Source: Sphingomonas sp. PL-96 (lineage in GTDB: Bacteria; Pseudomonadota; Alphaproteobacteria; Sphingomonadales; Sphingomonadaceae). Taken from it: DNA of 64,000 nucleotides. The notes beneath the pieces are model-generated. The model was not told where the DNA came from and did no database searches. It saw only the letters and a list, made by a program, of their open reading frames with translations. The stretch spans positions 62,001-126,000 of the forward strand of contig NZ_JAJFET010000007.1 of the NCBI RefSeq assembly GCF_020707215.1, given 5' to 3'. This document shows, piece after piece, positions 54,002 to 64,000 of this stretch (positions are counted from its first letter, which is position 1; each line of letters opens with the position of its first letter). Both the position numbers and the translations under genes were made by a program.

Positions 54002-55297
54002 GTGGACACGATCTTCGCCGTATCCAGCGGCCAGCCTCCGGCCGCGATCGCGCTGCTGCGGGTAAGCGGACCGGACGCGCTTGCTGTGGCCGAGGCGATG
54101 GCGGGCAAGCTCCCGCCGCAACGTCAGGCCGGGGTGCGGGCGCTGCGCGACCCTGCGGACGGAACGCTGCTAGACAGGGCGCTGCTGCTGTGGTTTGCGG
54201 GACCCCGGACGGCCACGGGTGAGGATCTGGTTGAGCTGCATCTGCACGGCGGGCGCGCAGTGGTGCAGGCAGTGGAGGCCTGCCTGGGCCGGCAGCCCGG
54301 TCTGCGGCGTGCCGAGGCAGGGGAGTTCACGCGTCGCGCGCTGGCCAACGGTCGCCTCGACCTCAGCGAAGCGGAAGGGCTCGGCGACCTGCTGATGGCC
54401 GAGACCGAAGCGCAGCGGCGGGCGGCGCTTGCCAATGCCGAAGGCGCGGTGCGCCAGCGGGTCGAGGCCTGGCAGGTCCGACTGCTGATGCTCGCCGCGC
54501 AGGTCGAGGCGATGCTCGACCATGCCGATGAAGAGGACGTGGCGGACGACGCCGGAGCATTGGCCGCGGTGCGGGCCGACTGCGCTGCTCTGGGGCAGGA
54601 GCTTGCAGCGGTGCTGGCGGCACCGCCGGTCGAACGGCTGCGCGATGGCATCCGCGTCGTACTCGCGGGACCGCCGAACAGCGGCAAGTCGACGCTGCTG
54701 AACGCGCTGGTCGAGCGGGAGGCAGCGATCGTCTCCCCGATTGCCGGCACCACGCGAGACCGCGTCGAGGCGGCGGTGGTGCGCAACGGCGTCGCCTGGT
54801 TGCTTACCGACACGGCGGGGCTTGCCGAGGCGACCGACGATCCGATCGAGCGCATTGGCATCGCGCGCGCGCGCGAGGCGATGGCGTCTGCCGATCTGGT
54901 GCTGTGGCTTGCGGATGTGGCGCCTCCGGAGATCGCGAACGTCACAGTCCTCGCACTCCACCCGCGCGCGGATCTTCCGGATCGCGCCGAGGTGCCGGCG
55001 GACCGCCTCGGCCTGTCGGTGGCGAGCGGGCAAGGCCTGGCGGAGTTGTGGGCTGCCATGGAGCAGGCGAGCCAGGTGCTGCTGCCGCGCGCAGATACGC
55101 TGGCGCTCAACCGCCGACAACGCGGGCTGCTGGCCCAAGCCGCGGAGGCTCTTTCCGATGCTGCGATGCACCATGATCCGCTGCTGGTCGCGGAGGAACT
55201 TCGACGCGCACGGACGGCCTTCGATCGGGTTACGGGTCGCGCCGATGTCGAAGGCGTTCTCGATGCATTGTTCGGGCGGTTCTGCATCGGCAAGTAA
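54002..55297 (+). CDS. mnmE: tRNA modification GTPase MnmE
   Basis: A 431-residue GTPase that with MnmG makes the 5-carboxymethylaminomethyl group on U34 of certain tRNAs. The N-terminal tetrahydrofolate-binding domain starts MDTIFAVSSGQPPAAIALLR with ELHLHGGRAVVQAV; the G domain (about residues 215-360) has GPPNSGKSTLLNALV, SPIAGTTRDRVE and TDTAGLAEA; the C terminus ends FGRFCIGK, the conserved Cys motif. The start is a GTG at 54002. A parS site lies directly after the stop. Confidence 0.97.
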   Translation: MDTIFAVSSGQPPAAIALLRVSGPDALAVAEAMAGKLPPQRQAGVRALRDPADGTLLDRALLLWFAGPRTATGEDLVELHLHGGRAVVQAVEACLGRQPGLRRAEAGEFTRRALANGRLDLSEAEGLGDLLMAETEAQRRAALANAEGAVRQRVEAWQVRLLMLAAQVEAMLDHADEEDVADDAGALAAVRADCAALGQELAAVLAAPPVERLRDGIRVVLAGPPNSGKSTLLNALVEREAAIVSPIAGTTRDRVEAAVVRNGVAWLLTDTAGLAEATDDPIERIGIARAREAMASADLVLWLADVAPPEIANVTVLALHPRADLPDRAEVPADRLGLSVASGQGLAELWAAMEQASQVLLPRADTLALNRRQRGLLAQAAEALSDAAMHHDPLLVAEELRRARTAFDRVTGRADVEGVLDALFGRFCIGK

Positions 55298-55298
55298 G

Positions 55299-55314
55299 TG
55301 TTCCACGTGGAACG
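55299..55314. other. parS: parS site 1
   Basis: TGTTCCACGTGGAACG, which matches the palindromic ParB-binding consensus TGTTNCACGTGNAACA except at the last base. It lies in the 54-bp gap between mnmE and mnmG, about 6.3 kb right of the putative oriC. Confidence 0.85.
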
Positions 55315-55351
55315 CTTTGACGTGATGGCGGCGGCGCAGTAGCGCTGGAGC

Positions 55352-57193
55352 ATGTCTCCATTCGATGTGATCGTGGTGGGCGGCGGCCATGCCGGCACCG
55401 AAGCCGCAGCCGCGGCCGCCCGCCGTGGCGCGCGCACCGCGCTGTTGAGCTTCGATCTGACCAAGCTCGGCGCCATGTCCTGCAACCCGGCGATCGGTGG
55501 ACTGGGCAAGGGCCATATCGTCCGCGAGGTCGATGCGTTTGACGGCCTGATTGCGCGGGCTGCCGACCGCGCGGCGATCCACTATCGCATGCTCAACCGC
55601 AGCAAGGGCGCCGCCGTTCAGGGCCCCCGCGTCCAGGCGGACCGGGTCCGCTATGCCGCGGCGATCCAGGCGATGCTTGCCGAGCAGGCCAACCTCACCC
55701 TTCTCGAAGGAGAGGCGGAACAGCTGTTGATCGAGCACGGAGGGGTCGCCGGTGTGGTGCTGGGCGACGGTACCAGGCTCTGCGCGCGTGCGGTCGTGCT
55801 GGCGACGGGCACCTTCCTTGGCGGACGGATCTATCGCGGCGAGGATCGCGTAGAAGGCGGGCGGGTCGGGGAGCGTGCGGCGACTGCGATGGGGGTGCAA
55901 CTCCGGGAGCTTGGCCTGCCAATGGCACGGCTCAAGACGGGGACGCCGCCGCGGTTGGACGGACGCACCATCGACTGGGCGATGCTCGACGAGCAGCCGT
56001 CGGATGCCGAGCCGTGGACCATGTCGCCGATGAGCAGCGGCCGCGTGCTGCCGCAGCTGTTCTGCGCCGTCACGCGGACGACGGAGCAGACTCATGCGAT
56101 GATTCGCAGCGGACTGGATCGCTCGCCGCTGTTCAGCGGCGCGATCGGCGCGCCGGGTCCGCGCTATTGTCCGTCGATCGAAGACAAGGTGCACCGCTTC
56201 GGCGACCGCGATGGTCACCAGATCTTCCTGGAGCCGGAGGGGCTCGACACGACGCTGGTCTATCCGAACGGCATTTCGACCTCGCTGCCGGTCGATGTTC
56301 AGGAGGCGATGGTCCGCAGCATACCGGGACTGTCGCATACCCGCATCGTGACGCCGGGGTATGCGGTAGAGTACGACCATGTCGATCCGCGCGCGCTGGA
56401 TCCACGGCTTGCCCTGGGGACGCTGCCTGGCCTGTTCTGCGCCGGACAGATCAACGGAACGACCGGCTATGAAGAGGCGGCGGGGCAGGGTCTGGTAGCT
56501 GGTGCCAACGCTGCTGCCTGGGCGTGTGATCTCGCGCCGGTGATCCTCGACCGGGCCTCAAGCTATCTCGGTGTGATGGTCGACGATCTGGTGCTGCAGG
56601 GCGTGAGCGAGCCTTATCGCATGCTGACCGCGCGCGCGGAATATCGGCTGACGCTGCGCGCCGACAATGCGCCCACGCGGCTTTCGGGGATTGCCGAGGA
56701 AGCCGGGCTGCTCGGACCGGAACGGCTAGCCTGGGTGCGGGCGCGAACGGCGGCGCGATCGGCGCTGGAGCAGCAATTCGACGAACGGCTGTCGGCGACA
56801 TCGGTGGCGGCACGCGGGGGGCAGGTGAGCCAGGATGGCGCCGTGCGCAGCGTCCGCGAATGGCTGCGCTTCCCCGGGGTTTCGCTGGAGCAGGTGCTCC
56901 CGGAGGCGCTGGACGGTGCCGAGCCCGCGCTGCTTGCGGAGGTCGTGGAGGATGCGCGTTATGCGCCGTATCTGGAACGCCAGCACCTCGAACTCGCCGA
57001 GATGCGCGCCAACGATCACATTCGCCTGCCGGACGATTTTGCCTATGGGGCCGTGCCGGGCCTTTCGGCGGAAATGGTGCAGCGGCTGACGACGGCACGG
57101 CCGACCACGCTGGGAGCGGCATCGCGCGTGCGGGGGGTGACGCCGGCGGCGCTCGCGGCGGTGCTGGTGCACGCTCGGAAGATGGGGGCATGA
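55352..57193 (+). CDS. mnmG: tRNA uridine 5-carboxymethylaminomethyl modification enzyme MnmG (GidA)
   Basis: A 613-residue FAD enzyme partnering MnmE. The dinucleotide fold is [20 protein letters not shown] at the N terminus; [52 protein letters not shown] and [17 protein letters not shown] are all family motifs. Length is normal. The stop overlaps the rsmG start. mnmG, rsmG and parAB near the origin is a widespread bacterial arrangement. Confidence 0.97.
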   Translation: MSPFDVIVVGGGHAGTEAAAAAARRGARTALLSFDLTKLGAMSCNPAIGGLGKGHIVREVDAFDGLIARAADRAAIHYRMLNRSKGAAVQGPRVQADRVRYAAAIQAMLAEQANLTLLEGEAEQLLIEHGGVAGVVLGDGTRLCARAVVLATGTFLGGRIYRGEDRVEGGRVGERAATAMGVQLRELGLPMARLKTGTPPRLDGRTIDWAMLDEQPSDAEPWTMSPMSSGRVLPQLFCAVTRTTEQTHAMIRSGLDRSPLFSGAIGAPGPRYCPSIEDKVHRFGDRDGHQIFLEPEGLDTTLVYPNGISTSLPVDVQEAMVRSIPGLSHTRIVTPGYAVEYDHVDPRALDPRLALGTLPGLFCAGQINGTTGYEEAAGQGLVAGANAAAWACDLAPVILDRASSYLGVMVDDLVLQGVSEPYRMLTARAEYRLTLRADNAPTRLSGIAEEAGLLGPERLAWVRARTAARSALEQQFDERLSATSVAARGGQVSQDGAVRSVREWLRFPGVSLEQVLPEALDGAEPALLAEVVEDARYAPYLERQHLELAEMRANDHIRLPDDFAYGAVPGLSAEMVQRLTTARPTTLGAASRVRGVTPAALAAVLVHARKMGA

Positions 57194-57810
57194 TGACCGA
57201 AGACGAAGCCCGCAGCTGGTTTGCCGAACGCTTCGCAGCGGAGCGGGTGGAGCGGGTTGCCCGTTTCCTTGAAGTCGTGCGCGACGAGAGCACGCGCCAG
57301 AATCTGGTCGCGGCGTCGACGCTGCCGAACCTGTGGTTCCGGCATGGGGTCGACTCCGGCCAGCTGGTCGAGCTTGCCGAAGGTCGGGACGGGGTCTGGG
57401 TCGACATCGGCACCGGCGGCGGGTTTCCAGGCATGGTCGTGGCGATCCTGCGCGATGCGCCGGTGTGGCTTATCGAGCCGCGTCAGAAGCGCGCGACGTT
57501 TCTCCGCGACGCTGCCGACGCGCTGGGCCTTAGCAACGTGCGGGTCGAGCAGAAGCGGGCGGAGAGCGTTCCGCCTGCGCCGCCTGCGTCGATCGTAAGC
57601 GCCCGGGCGGTCGCGGCGCTGCCTGCGCTGTTCGGGGGTGCAGCCCACCTCGTGGATCGGGAAACGCTATGGCTTCTGCCAAAGGGGCGTTCCGCGCGAT
57701 CGGAGGTGGAAGCCTTAGCGGGTTCATGGCAAGGTGTGTTTCACGTGAAACACAGCCTCACCGATCCGGAATCGCTCATCGTGATCGCACGCGGGATCTC
57801 CCCAGCATGA
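57190..57810 (+). CDS. rsmG: 16S rRNA (guanine527-N7)-methyltransferase
   Basis: A 206-residue SAM-dependent enzyme (GidB). Motifs: [20 protein letters not shown] for SAM binding, [20 protein letters not shown] and [14 protein letters not shown]. It starts at ATGATGA overlapping the mnmG stop. Near its C terminus the residues VFHVKH are encoded by the perfect parS at 57737-57752, a known situation in which segregation DNA constrains the protein. It overlaps parA by four bases. Confidence 0.95.
   Translation: MMTEDEARSWFAERFAAERVERVARFLEVVRDESTRQNLVAASTLPNLWFRHGVDSGQLVELAEGRDGVWVDIGTGGGFPGMVVAILRDAPVWLIEPRQKRATFLRDAADALGLSNVRVEQKRAESVPPAPPASIVSARAVAALPALFGGAAHLVDRETLWLLPKGRSARSEVEALAGSWQGVFHVKHSLTDPESLIVIARGISPA
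57737..57752. other. parS: parS site 2 (perfect consensus)
   Basis: TGTTTCACGTGAAACA, the full 16-bp palindromic ParB-binding consensus, inside the rsmG coding region and 55 bp before the parA start. Confidence 0.95.
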
Positions 57811-58586
57811 TATGCATCACCATCGCCAACCAGAAGGGCGGGGTCGGCAAGACGACCACCGCGATCAACGTGGGAACGGCACTCGCCGCCACGGGGCTGC
57901 GCGTGCTGCTGCTCGACCTCGATCCTCAAGGCAACGCTTCGACCGGCCTGGGTATCGGGCGCAACGATCGCGAACGCTCGACCTATGACGTGCTGCTGGG
58001 CGACACCACGCTGCAGGAAGCCGCCATCCCGACGCAGGTGCCGCTGCTCGACATCATTCCGGCCACGGTCGACTTGTCCGGTGCGGAAATCGAACTGATC
58101 GAGTTCGATGCGCGCACCCATCGCCTCGACCGCGCGCTGCAGCGGGGCGGCGATCGCTGGGATGTCATCCTGGTCGATTGCCCGCCTTCGCTCGGACTGC
58201 TCACCGTCAATGCGATGGTTGCAGCCCATGCGCTGTTGGTGCCGCTGCAATGCGAGTTCTTCGCGCTGGAGGGATTGAGCCAGCTGCTCACCACCGTCGA
58301 GCAGATCCGCGGGCGGTTCAATCCGGGCCTATCCATTCTCGGCGTGGTGCTGACCATGTATGACCGGCGCAACCGCCTGACCGACCAGGTGTCGGACGAC
58401 GTGCGGGCGGTGCTCGGCCGGGTCGTGTTCGACACCGTCATCCCGCGCAACGTCCGACTGTCGGAAGCGCCCAGCCATGGCATGCCGGCGCTGATCTACG
58501 ACCACCGCTGTGCCGGTTCCGAAGCCTATATCGCCCTGGCACGCGAAGTGATCGGACGCTTGCCCCAGCTTGCGGAGGCCGCATGA
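57807..58586 (+). CDS. parA: Chromosome partitioning protein ParA (Soj-like ATPase)
   Basis: A 259-residue P-loop ATPase that forms a gradient on the nucleoid to pull ParB-parS complexes apart. The deviant Walker A is IANQKGGVGKTTTAINVG (signature Lys10 and Lys15), then LLLDLDPQGNASTGLGI and VILVDCPPSLGLLTVNAM. ATG at 57807 overlaps the rsmG stop (ATGA) and gives [18 protein letters not shown]. Overlaps parB by four bases. Confidence 0.97.
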   Translation: MICITIANQKGGVGKTTTAINVGTALAATGLRVLLLDLDPQGNASTGLGIGRNDRERSTYDVLLGDTTLQEAAIPTQVPLLDIIPATVDLSGAEIELIEFDARTHRLDRALQRGGDRWDVILVDCPPSLGLLTVNAMVAAHALLVPLQCEFFALEGLSQLLTTVEQIRGRFNPGLSILGVVLTMYDRRNRLTDQVSDDVRAVLGRVVFDTVIPRNVRLSEAPSHGMPALIYDHRCAGSEAYIALAREVIGRLPQLAEAA

Positions 58587-59500
58587 CCGACAACCCCGCA
58601 CCTACCCGCAAGCCGCGGCCGGGCCTTGGCCGCGGGCTGAGCTCGTTGCTGGGCGACAGCACGCGCGAGGCACCGGTCTCGGGCACCGAGCGGCAGGCGA
58701 GCGGCGTCCGGCTTCTGCCGGTCACGGCAATGGGCCCGCATCCCGGGCAGCCGCGCCGGCATTTCGACGAAGCAGCGCTCGACGATCTTGCTGCGTCGAT
58801 CGCTCTGCGCGGACTGATCCAGCCCATCGTCGTGCGGCCGCACGGCAAGGAATATCAGATCGTCGCCGGCGAGCGGCGCTGGCGGGCAGCCCAGCGTGCG
58901 CGCCTCCACGAGGTACCGGTGCTAGTCCGCGACCTCGACGATGCCGAGACGATGGAAATCGCGCTCGTCGAGAACATTCAGCGCCAGGACCTCAATGCGA
59001 TCGAAGAGGCGGATGCCTATCGCAAGTTGATCGACGAATTCGGCCACACCCAGGATGCGCTCGCCAAGCTGGTGCACAAGTCGCGCAGCCACATCGCGAA
59101 CCTGCTGCGGCTCCTCGATCTGCCCGCACCGGTGCAGCAGCTGGTGGTCACCCAGCAGCTCAGCATGGGCCATGCCCGCGCCATCATCGGTGCGCCCGAT
59201 CCCGAGGCACTGGCAGATCGAGTGATCGCCAAGGGGCTGTCGGTGCGCGAAACCGAGCGTCTCGCGCGCGACGCCAAGCCGCAGCCGCTGGGCGGTACCC
59301 AGCCGCGTGGCGGTCGGGGTGGCGGCGATGCGTCGGGCGGCGACGCCGACATTCTCGCACTGGAGCAGCAGCTCGGGGACGCCTTGGGACTCAACGTCCG
59401 CATCGCGCATGGCGACAAGGGCGGCACGCTGACGATCAGCTATTCGACCCTCGACCAGCTCGACATGGTCTGCCAGCGGTTGAGCGGCGACGTGATCTGA
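58583..59500 (+). CDS. parB: Chromosome partitioning protein ParB
   Basis: A 305-residue CTPase clamp that binds parS. N-terminal part: RPGLGRGLSSLLGD, then the CTP-binding signatures IVAGERRWRAAQRARLHEVP and ALVENIQRQDLNAIEEADAY. The helix-turn-helix is QDALAKLVHKSRSHIANLLR and the C-terminal dimer domain follows a Gly-rich linker (PRGGRGGGDASGG). Adjacent parS sites at 55299 and 57737 are its targets. Confidence 0.97.
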   Translation: MTDNPAPTRKPRPGLGRGLSSLLGDSTREAPVSGTERQASGVRLLPVTAMGPHPGQPRRHFDEAALDDLAASIALRGLIQPIVVRPHGKEYQIVAGERRWRAAQRARLHEVPVLVRDLDDAETMEIALVENIQRQDLNAIEEADAYRKLIDEFGHTQDALAKLVHKSRSHIANLLRLLDLPAPVQQLVVTQQLSMGHARAIIGAPDPEALADRVIAKGLSVRETERLARDAKPQPLGGTQPRGGRGGGDASGGDADILALEQQLGDALGLNVRIAHGDKGGTLTISYSTLDQLDMVCQRLSGDVI

Positions 59501-59538
59501 CTGTCCCTCCGTTCTGCGGGGCAGGAACGAATCCCGCC

Positions 59539-60603
59539 TTATAGCTGGTGGCCGGTACGATCGCGCTTGGTCGCCAGATAGTGTTCGTTGTGCGGGTTCG
59601 GCGGCAAAGCGTGCGGCACCCGTTCCGCAACGGCGATGCCGGCAGTCTCCAGCGCTGCAACCTTGGCGGGATTGTTGGTCAGCAACCGGATCTCGCGCTG
59701 ACCGAGCAGTTCCAGCATGCGGCCGGCGGTCCGGAAATCGCGCGCATCGACTGCAAAGCCCAGACGCGTGTTCGAATCGACAGTGTCGAACCCCTGGTCC
59801 TGGAGCGCATAGGCACGCAGCTTGTTGACCAGGCCGATGCCGCGCCCTTCCTGCCGCAGGTAGAGCAGGATCCCCCAGCCACTGTCGGCGATCGCCGCGA
59901 TTGCCGCGTCGAGCTGGGGTCCGCAGTCGCACTTGAGGCTGCCGAGCGCATCGCCGGTCAGGCACTCGCTATGCAGCCGCACCAGCGGCGGCTGACCGTT
60001 GGGCGCGCCGATCAGCAGCGCGATATGCTCGCCCGGCGACTCAGGGGTGCGGAAGGCGACGATCTCGGCATGCTCCGCGCCCGCGACCGGGAGCCGAGCC
60101 CGAGTCGCGATGGCGAGGCGCAGCGGATCCTCATGGGCTTCAACATCCGCCGGGGTGATCGCTTCGGCGCCCTCCGCTTCGTCCTCTCGGACAAAGAAGG
60201 CGGGCAGCACGCCGGCAAGCCTCGCCAGCTGCAGCGCGGTGCGAGCGGCTTCCGGAGCCGGCAGCGGAACGGCGCGGAACGGACCTTTAAGTGGGGTTGC
60301 GAGGTCGAGCTGCGGGTCGGCAAGCGCGGTCGCTGCGGCGAAGTCGAGCCATGGTGCACGCTCCACCAGTACCGGCGCATCGGGCACCGCCGCCTCACGC
60401 TGGTTGGCGAGCTTCAACGTCGCGGCCCTTCCGGCGGAGAGCAGAACAGCAGCGCTTTCCTCGGGATCGAAGGCAGCCAGGCGGAGTGGGTCGGCCGTCT
60501 CGATCGCGAGCAGCGTGATCGCCGTGCTGGCGTCGCGGATGGAGACCGGCCAGCCCCGGCGCAGCGCGTCGATGGCGCGGGCGACAGCGCGCGGATCGGT
60601 CAA
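59539..60603 (-). CDS. ribA: GTP cyclohydrolase II with a degenerate N-terminal domain
   Basis: A 354-residue protein. The C-terminal half (about residues 160-354) is GTP cyclohydrolase II, the first riboflavin step: RLHSECLTGDALGSLKCDCG (zinc Cys in C-x10-CxC), LYLRQEGRGIGLVNKLRAYA and REIRLLTNNPAKVAALETAG. The first 150 residues align in position with the RibB domain of RibBA fusions, but its acidic metal-binding motif is missing (ALRRGWPVSIRDASTAITLL), so DHBP synthase activity is not expected. The start is a TTG at 60603, overlapping the xth stop (TTGA); no ATG or GTG fits. Confidence 0.88.
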   Translation of the reverse strand: MTDPRAVARAIDALRRGWPVSIRDASTAITLLAIETADPLRLAAFDPEESAAVLLSAGRAATLKLANQREAAVPDAPVLVERAPWLDFAAATALADPQLDLATPLKGPFRAVPLPAPEAARTALQLARLAGVLPAFFVREDEAEGAEAITPADVEAHEDPLRLAIATRARLPVAGAEHAEIVAFRTPESPGEHIALLIGAPNGQPPLVRLHSECLTGDALGSLKCDCGPQLDAAIAAIADSGWGILLYLRQEGRGIGLVNKLRAYALQDQGFDTVDSNTRLGFAVDARDFRTAGRMLELLGQREIRLLTNNPAKVAALETAGIAVAERVPHALPPNPHNEHYLATKRDRTGHQL

Positions 60604-61397
60604 AGCGCGAACTCGGTAAGGATCGGGATGTGGTCGCTGGGCTTCAGCCAGCTGCGGCAATGCTCGAACACCTTGTGCCCGGTTGCCTTGGCCGCGACAT
60701 CGCGGCTCGCCCACATGTGATCCAGACGACGGCCGCGATCGGAGGCCGCCCAATCCTTGGCGCGATAGCTCCACCAGGTGAACAGCCGTTCGGGCGCCGG
60801 CGCAAAGTGGCGGCCGAGATCGACCCAGTCGTTCGCGGCCTGCAGCCGGGCCAGCGTCTCCACCTCGATCGGCGTATGGCTGACGACGTCCAGCAGCGCC
60901 TTGTGGCTCCAGACATCGCTTTCGAGGGGCGCGACGTTGAAGTCCCCCGTGAGCACGGTTGGAATGCCGGCAAGACCTTCCGACCAGCCAATCATTCGTT
61001 CAAGAAAGTCGAGCTTCTGGCCGAATTTCGGGTTCACGTCGCGATCGGGAACGTCTCCACCAGCCGGGATGTAGACGTTTTCGAGCCTGAGCCCGTTGGC
61101 CAGGCGGACGCCGATGTGGCGGGCCTCGCCATTGGCCTGCCAGTCCAGGCGGTCATCTTCGACGAGCGGCACCTTGCTCAGGATCGCAACGCCATGGTGC
61201 ATCCGCTGGCCGTTGATCGCGATGTGCGTGTAGCCGAGCGCATGGAAGGGGGCGTGCGGAAAATCTTCGTTCACGACCTTGGTTTCCTGAAGGCACAGGA
61301 TGTCGGGCGAGATTTCGCGAAGGAACCGCTCGACGATCTCCATCCGGAAACGAACCGAGTTGATGTTCCACGAAGCGATCGAAAGAGGCGCAGTCAT
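60600..61397 (-). CDS. xth: Exodeoxyribonuclease III
   Basis: A 265-residue AP endonuclease and 3' exonuclease of base excision repair. Motifs: IASWNINSVRFR at the start, CLQETKVVNEDFP, VLTGDFNVAPLESDV (Mg2+ Asp and Asn), WWSYRAKDWAASDRGRRLDH and the C-terminal SDHIPILTEF with the catalytic His. The ATG at 61397 gives MTAPLSIASWNINSVR. It is translationally coupled to ribA by TTGA. A hairpin and structured leader lie 80-230 bp upstream. Confidence 0.95.
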   Translation of the reverse strand: MTAPLSIASWNINSVRFRMEIVERFLREISPDILCLQETKVVNEDFPHAPFHALGYTHIAINGQRMHHGVAILSKVPLVEDDRLDWQANGEARHIGVRLANGLRLENVYIPAGGDVPDRDVNPKFGQKLDFLERMIGWSEGLAGIPTVLTGDFNVAPLESDVWSHKALLDVVSHTPIEVETLARLQAANDWVDLGRHFAPAPERLFTWWSYRAKDWAASDRGRRLDHMWASRDVAAKATGHKVFEHCRSWLKPSDHIPILTEFAL

Positions 61398-61476
61398 CGT
61401 TTCGCGATGTAGCGAGGGGAGGGGGGCGATGCCAGAGCCAGGCCCACAGCAAGATCGACGCCGCCGGACATGGAAA

Positions 61477-61508
61477 GGCCCTCGTTCCGGGGGCATGGAA
61501 CGAGGGCC
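61477..61508 (-). terminator. Minus-strand hairpin between lolA and xth
   Basis: GGCCCTCGTTCC and GGAACGAGGGCC form a perfect 12-bp stem with an 8-base loop (61477-61488 and 61497-61508). Read on the minus strand it is followed by TTTCC, so a modest terminator for lolA or for a leader RNA. The rest of the 248-bp gap (61398-61645) has further pairing potential but no gene. Confidence 0.6.
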
Positions 61509-61645
61509 GACCTAGCGTTCGTCACGCAGGCAGGAATTGAGAACCCGGGTAACAGGGGGGAAAATCCCGGACGCGCCTCAACTCCGCAAGACACCCTCTA
61601 ACGGGTGAAAGCTGTCGCCAGAATGAATGGAATCCGCAAATGCGT

Positions 61646-62275
61646 TCAGCGACGATTCTGCGTGCGACGCGGCTCGTTGAATCGAAAGGCGCTGTCTGCG
61701 ACCGGCACGTTGAACCGCTGGTTGGACAAGCGGATCGTGGTGCGGTTGTTCTGTGCATCGAGCGTCACCCAGCCCTGAAGCATCAGCCCCGCTGGCGCAG
61801 ACGCGTTGCGCGCGAAGATCAGCGTGATGCGGCCATATTCCGGGTGCTTGGGGTCATAGGCCTCGACGCTGACGACCCGGGAGTCGCTGTCGGGCAGGAC
61901 GCGGGCGTAGCGGGAAGCGTCCCTGGACGGATCAAGCAGGATTCCAAGCGGCGAGTTGCCGATCGGCCAGCGCTGCTTCTGACCGACCTGATAATCGAGG
62001 AAGTACAAGGACTTGCCGTCCGAGACGACCAGGATCGGCACACCCTTTTCATATTGGAAGCGGATCTTGCCCGGCTTCTTCAGGGTCAGCTTGCCGGTCA
62101 GCACCTTGCCGGTTCGGTCGGTCTGGCTGAAGTCCGCCGTCATCGAGTTCGCCTGGGCCAGGTGCTGCTGCACCGTGGCAAGCGTAACGGGCGCCTGCGC
62201 GGTCACCGCTGCGGGAGCCGCAAGCGCGATCGCGGCGGCGGGGGCGAGAAAGCGAATGGGGTGTCTCCAGATCAT
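61646..62275 (-). CDS. lolA: Outer-membrane lipoprotein carrier protein LolA
   Basis: A 209-residue periplasmic chaperone with a signal peptide (residues 1-26, ending AAVTAQA) that carries lipoproteins from LolCDE to the outer membrane. The half-barrel region is visible in MTADFSQTDRTGKVLTGKLT, LKKPGKIRFQYEKGVPILVV and SDGKSLYFLDYQVGQKQRWP. It lies 76 bp downstream of ftsK on the same strand. Confidence 0.93.
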   Translation of the reverse strand: MIWRHPIRFLAPAAAIALAAPAAVTAQAPVTLATVQQHLAQANSMTADFSQTDRTGKVLTGKLTLKKPGKIRFQYEKGVPILVVSDGKSLYFLDYQVGQKQRWPIGNSPLGILLDPSRDASRYARVLPDSDSRVVSVEAYDPKHPEYGRITLIFARNASAPAGLMLQGWVTLDAQNNRTTIRLSNQRFNVPVADSAFRFNEPRRTQNRR

Positions 62276-62351
62276 GGGGTCAGACTAGGCGTGGGGGCTT
62301 GAACGCGTCGTGAACTCGGCGGTTTCCTGCCGTTCAGCCAGCCAGCCGCGA

Positions 62352-64000
<1,649 letters not shown>

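Noticed and set aside
61398..61645. 6S RNA gene
   Set aside because: A rod-like fold is possible but I could not identify the characteristic central bubble, and the location next to xth is not diagnostic.

Overview
The window is a gene-dense, GC-rich stretch of an alphaproteobacterial chromosome, almost certainly from a sphingomonad (Sphingomonas or a close relative; genus not resolved). Reasons: the alphaproteobacterial order ppsR-maf-aroE-coaE-dnaQ facing hemE, a class I lysyl-tRNA synthetase, crtZ, MmcB, DUF1489, DUF1491 and DUF6489 proteins, LexA boxes of the alphaproteobacterial type GTTC-N7-GTTC, and intergenic palindromic repeats of the kind common in sphingomonads. I see no prophage, insertion sequence, CRISPR array, tRNA or rRNA. 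This is core chromosome around the replication origin rather than an accessory island.

Layout. 1-8400: end of an EAL protein, an L,D-transpeptidase-like protein, a coiled-coil lipoprotein with a striking triple palindrome upstream, a CadC-like membrane regulator divergent from a TonB-C-like protein across a perfect 27-bp palindrome, and a large secreted protein of unknown function. 8400-18600: prs, crtZ, sucC, etfBA, acyP, nhaA, lysK and a bestrophin. 18600-24900: a DinG-like helicase behind a LexA box, then the minus-strand operon rpmF-plsX-fabH-ihfA-merR. 25000-32300: metallo-beta-lactamase-fold hydrolase, fused pabB-pabC, aspartate aminotransferase, msrA, mgtE, cyclophilin. 32500-39500: LysR regulator, CDC48-type AAA ATPase, PmtA-like methyltransferase, msrB, PBP1A. 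39400-48700: mostly minus-strand genes (sco1-ycgN-ygjP, mmcB, cell-wall hydrolase, ptsN, hpf, dnaQ-coaE-aroE-maf-ppsR). 49000-59500: only plus-strand genes except one (hemE, hemJ, rho, TerC, mnmE, mnmG, rsmG, parA, parB). 59500-64000: ribA, xth, lolA and ftsK on the minus strand.

The strongest higher-order signal is the replication and segregation region. The 305-bp gap between ppsR and hemE carries a perfect DnaA box, a near-perfect one next to it, further weaker ones, four GANTC (CcrM-type) sites and an AT-richer end. Most genes point away from it on both sides. It lies about 6.3 and 8.7 kb from two parS sites (TGTTCCACGTGGAACG and the perfect TGTTTCACGTGAAACA), the second just upstream of parAB. 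I interpret 48706-49010 as the chromosomal oriC.

Many operons are joined by 4-base stop/start overlaps (ATGA, GTGA, TTGA), and these fix several start codons. Two LexA boxes sit directly in front of DNA-repair-type genes (DinG-like helicase and mmcB), suggesting a local SOS contribution. No wholly new enzymatic system is evident. The least explained items are the triple GAAC-N4-GTTC operator array, the 27-bp palindrome, an orphan intrinsic terminator in front of cdc48 that may end a small RNA, and the 784-residue secreted orphan.
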